Below, in pieces: positions 61,709 through 64,000 of a DNA stretch of 64,000 nucleotides. How positions within the stretch are numbered: position 1 is the stretch's first letter; each line of letters opens with the position of its first letter. The notes beneath the pieces were generated by a model that was not told the DNA's origin, made no database searches, and saw only the letters and a program-made list of their open reading frames with translations. Origin of the DNA: an uncultured Bacteroidaceae bacterium (lineage in GTDB: Bacteria > Bacteroidota > Bacteroidia > Bacteroidales > Bacteroidaceae); the NCBI GenBank assembly GCA_905234555.1, contig CAJOHO010000001.1, positions 49,372 to 113,371 of the forward strand. Direction: 5' to 3'. The position numbers were made by a program, and so were the translations under genes.

Positions 61709-61812
61709 TCCTTTCCCCCTTCACAGTGGCAGGCGGTTCCCCCACCTCCTCCTTCGCCCCCTTCGCCCCCTCGTGTTAAGCCACCGTGCCCCGGCGTCAG
61801 CCGTGGGCAATC

Positions 61813-61838
61813 ACTGTGCCTCGCGCTTTTCCGCGAGG
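61813..61838 (+). repeat. Hp1 hairpin element downstream of GH27
   Basis: ACTGTG, CCTCGCG (61819-61825), loop CTTTTC, CGCGAGG (61832-61838); same arms as the copy at 59142. Two related CACCGTGCCC fragments flank it, one with a CCCACGTGGG palindrome (61850-61859). Confidence 0.8.
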
Positions 61839-62080
61839 GTTAGCCACCGTGCCCACGTGGGTTATATCCGTTCCATCCGTGTTCATAATTATAATTCGTT
61901 CAATTCGTGAGATTCGTGTTCGAAAAATCCATGTTAATTTTTGGAGCAGCAAGAGCAGAGCCATGCTTGCATGGGCTATGCCGCGTCGTGACAAATAATC
62001 AACGATGTTAATTTTGTGCTATTCGATTTTCGTAAAATCCATTTTCCACCGCCTTATGAATCAGTAGGTTACACGTTTTC

Positions 62081-62170
62081 AAAAAAAGCCTTAAGGCAAA
62101 ATAAATTTTCCCTTAAGGCAAACGAAATTTTGCCTTAAGAGTTACTACTATTTTGCCTTAAGACTTTTTT
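62081..62170. repeat. Inverted-repeat array of CCTTAAGGCAAAA words
   Basis: Outer arms AAAAAAGCCTTAAGGCAAAA (near 62082-62102) and the approximate complement ending at 62170 (one mismatch). Inside and just after, CTTAAGGCAAA or its complement occurs at 62110, 62129 and 62152. It is part of the gene-free interval 61709-63736. Confidence 0.7.
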
Positions 62171-62274
62171 CAGTTTCATTTAGTGCTATTTCACCCTAAG
62201 TCTTAAGCGCCTTCCCGTAAGTAAAATCTGCATTCCATCCGTGTTCCATTATTTTCATTTTGAAAGAATTTTTA

Positions 62275-62618
62275 TTTTAACCTCACATCCTAACATAGGC
62301 CTCTGAAACCCGCATGAATACAGGGCTTGCGCCATGTTAGGTTGAAATGCTTCATCCTAACATCCAACCTAACATCCAACCTAACATTTCAGCACTCGAA
62401 AAATAGCTGTGTTCTTCCCCACGTCATTCAATTTTTTACTCCTTTCATCTTTGTTTAGAAACAAGATTTTTTATCCGTTTCCAAGTTAGGCTGAATTGGT
62501 CTCCGATGTTAGGTTAAATGTTAGGTTGCATGTTAGGTTCAGCCGATTTAACCTAACATCCTGAAACCCGCATCAGCACAGGGGTTCCAGGCCCCTATGT
62601 TAGGGGATGTGAGGTTAA
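62275..62618. repeat. CCTAACAT word array bounded by inverted repeats
   Basis: About ten copies of CCTAACAT or its complement, within arms CCTCACATCCTAACATAGG (62281-62299) and an inverted near-copy at 62594-62618. A direct repeat CTGAAACCCGCAT occurs at 62302 and 62561. No coding sense is apparent. Confidence 0.75.
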
Positions 62619-62659
62619 ATTGCTATTTTGTAGAAATGCAAAATAATGCATCAAGAAAT

Positions 62660-62782
62660 TCAGCGTGCTTTGGCGAAATTTCAAGCGTGCTGCGATAGGT
62701 TTTTCAACGTGCTCTATAAGACTTTTGAGCACGCTCTGGCGGATTTTTGAACGTGCTCTACGTGTAGTGAGAGCGTGCTGCA
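62660..62782. repeat. AGCGTGCT word array
   Basis: At least six copies of CAGCGTGCT, AACGTGCTC or the complement GAGCACGCTC spaced by about 20 bases, in both directions. The word resembles that of 35943-36055. An open frame on the minus strand here is fortuitous. Confidence 0.65.
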
Positions 62783-63164
62783 TGTCTCAGAAGACTTAAT
62801 TTGTTGAACTCTGAGACTCGATTTTCGTGTTTTCAGGAGGCATTTTGAGGATTGTGAGTGCAGTTTTCACTCTAAAACCTTTTCCAAATGAAGATTTACG
62901 TCGTTTTTTTGAAAGCGGACTTTTTCATTAAGTGAAGGAAAAAGACTCAAGGATAGCCTGAATATCACCATTCTTGCCTAAATATATTCGTGTTTTTGAG
63001 GTTTTTTAGAGGAAAAAATGCTATTTTTGTGACTCTTTACAGGTTTGAGATTGAAAAAACAACAACATGCAGAGTGTATAACTTATTGACCTATAGGGGA
63101 ATATCATTAAATTAACACTTTTTAAATCTCAAATCTCAGTTGTTTTTTAAAGCAACCTCAACTC

Positions 63165-63240
63165 TCCTTCTTTTTTATTTATAAATTATATATATATATT
63201 TAATAATTAATATGTTATAATAATTATTAAAGGATAAATA
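63165..63240. other. Very A/T-rich segment
   Basis: About 75 bases almost free of G and C, with TATATATATATA and AATAATTAATA. No gene or clear motif. It could bend or melt easily. Confidence 0.5.
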
Positions 63241-63335
63241 GAGGAAGATGTCGCGTTGTAGGTATCCATTTTTTTAATTGAGATTTGAGATTCTGAGACT
63301 GAAATGCTGAAACGGCTCGAACAGGAAGACAAACC

Positions 63336-63533
63336 TTATTCTTCTCCTACAAGGCTTTTGTAAGCTTTATGCAGTAAGTGGAACCTATATTTGTCCTTCA
63401 TCTGATATTCTTTGAGGTTATCACGGAGAATTGTGAGGGTGGAGAGTTGTTGCGAATTTTCTATTTTTCTGGAGAAGAAAGCATCCCACTATGTGTAACG
63501 GCTTTTCAGCAGATGATTAAACAACTGCTGACA
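63336..63533 (-). pseudogene. Possible gene remnant
   Basis: On the minus strand, 50 codons (63488-63336) read as plausible protein (SQQLSTLTILRDNLKEYQMK, DKYRFHLLHKAYKSL) and end in TAA. The frame upstream is cut by a TAG at 63491-63489, beyond which another short plausible stretch (QQLFNHLLKSRYT) runs to a TGA. I cannot name the family. It may be the 3' end of a lost gene. Confidence 0.35.
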
Positions 63534-63590
63534 TCATTCCCCTAACCAAGTGTAAGGAAATCCGTTTTCCTGCACTTTTTCCATTTTTTC

Positions 63591-63620
63591 TCCGAATCGC
63601 TTGGCGGTTCGGATTTTTTG
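63591..63620 (+). terminator. Terminator-shaped hairpin ahead of the last gene
   Basis: TCCGAATCGC (63591-63600) pairs with GCGGTTCGGA (63604-63613, one G-T pair), loop TTG, then TTTTTTG. It overlaps the -33 box of the promoter below. Confidence 0.6.
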
Positions 63621-63631
63621 TTATAAATTTG
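63601..63631 (+). promoter_or_regulatory. Promoter of the last gene
   Basis: TTGG (63601-63604), 19 bases, TAAATTTG (63624-63631), giving a leader of about 100 bases before the ATG at 63737. Confidence 0.6.
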
Positions 63632-63736
63632 CGGATAATTCCTAACTAAAGTCAACATAAGAACGGCACGTACGTTTTTCAATGATAACTAATCACAGCT
63701 TCGGCTGTTTCATAGTAGGCTAAATATTTACGATAT

Positions 63737-64000
63737 ATGGCAACAAATGAACCTGGATATGTGTATATCCTGACCAATCCCAGCTTTCGCGAAGATTGGG
63801 TGAAGATAGGCAAGAGTTCCCGTCCTGTGGATGTGAGAAGCAAGGAACTGGATAATACTGCCGTTCCTTTGCCCTTCGAGATATTTGCTACAATGAAGAC
63901 CACGAAATATAACGAGGCTATGCAAGACATTGATGCAGTTTCTAATGCGGAACAGATAGAAATAATAAGGAAAGAAGTTGAGTCATTGGTTGATCTCAAG
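63737..64000 (+). CDS. T5orf172/GIY-YIG-like domain protein, N-terminal part
   Basis: 88 codons, open to the right edge. MATNEPGYVYILTNPSFRED, WVKIGKSSRPVDVRSKELD and AVPLPFEIFATMKTTKYNEA follow the T5orf172 (GIY-YIG-like) pattern: the YVYIL strand, the VKIG strand with the following Arg, and PFE. Such domains occur in small restriction-associated or mobile-element nucleases and in stand-alone proteins. After KYNEA the sequence turns to a charged helix (SNAEQIEIIRKEVESLVDLK) rather than the usual helix with His, so the catalytic status cannot be judged from this part. Confidence 0.75.
   Translation, partial: MATNEPGYVYILTNPSFREDWVKIGKSSRPVDVRSKELDNTAVPLPFEIFATMKTTKYNEAMQDIDAVSNAEQIEIIRKEVESLVDLK

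Noticed and set aside
61786..61998. 70-codon plus-strand frame after GH27
   Set aside because: It crosses an Hp1 hairpin and spacer repeats; composition is Arg/Pro/Ser-rich and not protein-like.
62595..62783. 62-codon minus-strand frame in the gene-free stretch
   Set aside because: It is made of the AGCGTGCT word array and shows no protein-like pattern.

Overview
The window reads as chromosomal DNA of a Prevotella-type Bacteroidales (Prevotellaceae; Prevotella, Segatella or Xylanibacter grade). The signs are a SusC/SusD pair, xylan- and arabinan-degrading glycoside hydrolases with C-terminal tags of the 'DLQGR...GKKV' kind, Bacteroidetes promoters (TTTG near -33, TAnnTTTG near -7, about 19-20 bases between), few Shine-Dalgarno sequences, and core genes of Bacteroidales type (groESL, typA, acpP-fabF-rnc, class I fumarase, frr, rsgA, rnhB). 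I saw no rRNA, tRNA, CRISPR array or transposase.

Layout. 1-3.4 kb: end of a SusC-like receptor, a SusD-like lipoprotein and a GH43 arabinanase, closed by a terminator. 3.4-4.1 kb: a gene-free stretch of short repeats. 4.1-7.5 kb: adenine deaminase with a SemiSWEET-type transporter, then a membrane protein with a winged-helix regulator. 7.6-15.3 kb: an unusual locus of a polytopic membrane protein (A), a two-TM protein (B), a 1248-residue secreted protein (C) and two paralogous lipoproteins (L), separated by broken pieces of A, B and C. It is best read as three decayed copies of one A-B-C-L cassette. 15.4-16.6 kb: HigB/HigA-type toxin-antitoxin and a small secreted protein. 16.7-22.2 kb: TonB-dependent receptor, LTA-synthase-like membrane enzyme and a metallophosphatase. 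22.4-27.8 kb: groES-groEL, an S9 peptidase and two small exported proteins. 28-38.6 kb: GH10 xylanase with CBM6 modules, a GH5-GH43 fusion, a DUF4380-like protein, an SH3b protein, a DUF6055-like metallopeptidase and a small exported protein. 38.7-44 kb (minus): P-loop/CYTH protein, TPR protein, rsgA, frr, fumarase. 44.2-48.3 kb: VTC domain, DUF4956, DUF2490, a small secreted protein and a Cthe_2159-like surface protein. 48.5-57.3 kb: typA, acpP, fabF, rnc, GH3-type acyl-amido synthetase, a BIG_5 lipoprotein, rnhB. 57.3-61.7 kb: CE1 esterase and GH27 alpha-galactosidase. 61.7-63.7 kb: two gene-free kilobases of short inverted repeats, then the start of a T5orf172/GIY-YIG-like gene.

The carbohydrate genes fit one job: GH43, GH10, GH5-GH43, CE1 and GH27 together would strip and cut arabinoxylan and arabinan, with SusC/SusD importing the products.

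The most striking feature is a dispersed hairpin family (called Hp1 here). About fifteen copies share a CACTGTG-like leader, a stem of 7-8 bp whose sequence differs from copy to copy while staying paired, and usually a T-rich loop. Copies usually sit just after stop codons, on the same strand as the neighbouring gene. At least two, and perhaps four, lie in frame inside coding regions (rnhB and the LTA-synthase-like gene are clearest). A second, G/C-tract repeat family (Gc1/Gc2) has been built into the signal-peptide regions of three secreted proteins.
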